The notes beneath the pieces are model-generated. The model worked only from the letters and a program-made list of their open reading frames with translations. It searched no databases and was not told the DNA's origin. Shown here in pieces: positions 63,741-64,000 of a stretch of 64,000 bases of DNA. Position 1 is the stretch's first letter. The number at the start of each line of letters is the position of its first letter. Source of the stretch: Tahibacter aquaticus (GTDB lineage Bacteria; Pseudomonadota; Gammaproteobacteria; Xanthomonadales; Rhodanobacteraceae); NCBI RefSeq assembly GCF_004363655.1, contig NZ_SNZH01000010.1:186001-250000 (forward strand), given 5' to 3'. The position numbers and the translations under genes were made by a program.

Positions 63741-64000
63741 GGCGGGACTTCCTGTAGGTTCGGACAGAAAAAGCAGGAGCACGGCGTGTGCCACGCCCAC
63801 CGCTTCCTCTCCTGCGGCGTCGGCACTGGGGTCGCGCCGAGGCAAGTGGATGCGCCGTCGCGGAATTTCGACGCGCGGCGCCGTTGCGCAGGGCGCTGGC
63901 CGGAACGGCCGCAGCCCGCGAATTGCAAGAGACGCCGTCGCCGTCGTGCGCATACGACTACCGGCCCCAACCGATGCAACGGGAACTATCTCCACAAAAA
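63741..64000. other. Right-edge sequence without a supportable gene
   Basis: The frame of the EF-hand gene stays open upstream of its start, but the composition does not support coding. The leader holds no hairpin or repeat that I can name. Confidence 0.45.

Overview
This is a high-GC chromosomal window from a gammaproteobacterium, most likely of the Xanthomonadales/Lysobacterales (a Rhodanobacteraceae- or Lysobacteraceae-like organism). The evidence is the gene content and order: pilMNOPQ divergent from mrcA, rpoZ-spoT-ridA-recG, mlaFEDCB next to gmk and yicC, a MoxR/BatABD operon with a DUF4381 gene, a type B L31 gene, and an IS5-type element whose ends resemble xanthomonad IS5 ends. No rRNA, tRNA or CRISPR was seen.

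Layout. 1-2.85 kb: the end of an ABC ATPase and its large FtsX-type permease, closed by a terminator. 2.85-6.7 kb: a visibly AT-richer accessory island with an Ig-like secreted-type gene whose start is unclear, a small membrane protein, a complete IS5-family element and the open fragment(s) of a gene at its edges. 6.7-12 kb: a DcsG-like ATP-grasp protein, etfBA with a terminator, and a DUF5916 outer-membrane-type protein. 12-14 kb: gene decay, with an acetoacetyl-CoA synthetase-like ORF that has lost its ATP-binding loop and C-terminal domain, followed by a collapsed WxcM (acyltransferase/sugar isomerase) pseudogene. 14-21.2 kb, minus strand: moxR, DUF58, DUF4381, batA, batB-TPR, batD. 21.4-25.5 kb: a cNMP-binding/EAL phosphodiesterase and an 899-residue Ig-repeat lipoprotein. 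25.6-34.2 kb: pilMNOPQ divergent from mrcA and a conserved gene. 34.7-41.2 kb: citrate synthase, bL31B and a very large solute-binding-protein/MscS fusion channel, then a repeat cluster. 41.2-48.3 kb, minus strand: nucleoside hydrolase, a small secreted protein, recG, ridA, spoT and rpoZ. 48.5-52.7 kb: the Mla lipid-transport genes, with mlaA convergent to mlaFEDCB. 52.8-57.1 kb: gmk and yicC divergent from rph-rdgB-hemW and a CPXCG protein. 57.2-61.1 kb: DUF1631, PilZ and ApbE proteins. 61.1-64 kb: a beta-barrel protein, a helix-turn-helix regulator and an EF-hand protein with Asn-Pro repeats.

Most of the window is housekeeping or cell-envelope biology: outer-membrane lipid asymmetry, type IV pili, peptidoglycan synthesis, stringent response and nucleotide hygiene. 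c-di-GMP signalling is suggested at two places, the EAL protein and the DUF1631/PilZ pair. The least explained items are the solute-binding/MscS fusion, the altered metal site in BatB, the decayed genes at 12-14 kb, the IS-interrupted island and several hairpin-rich repeated intergenic sequences. I did not find a clearly new multi-gene defence or biosynthetic system.
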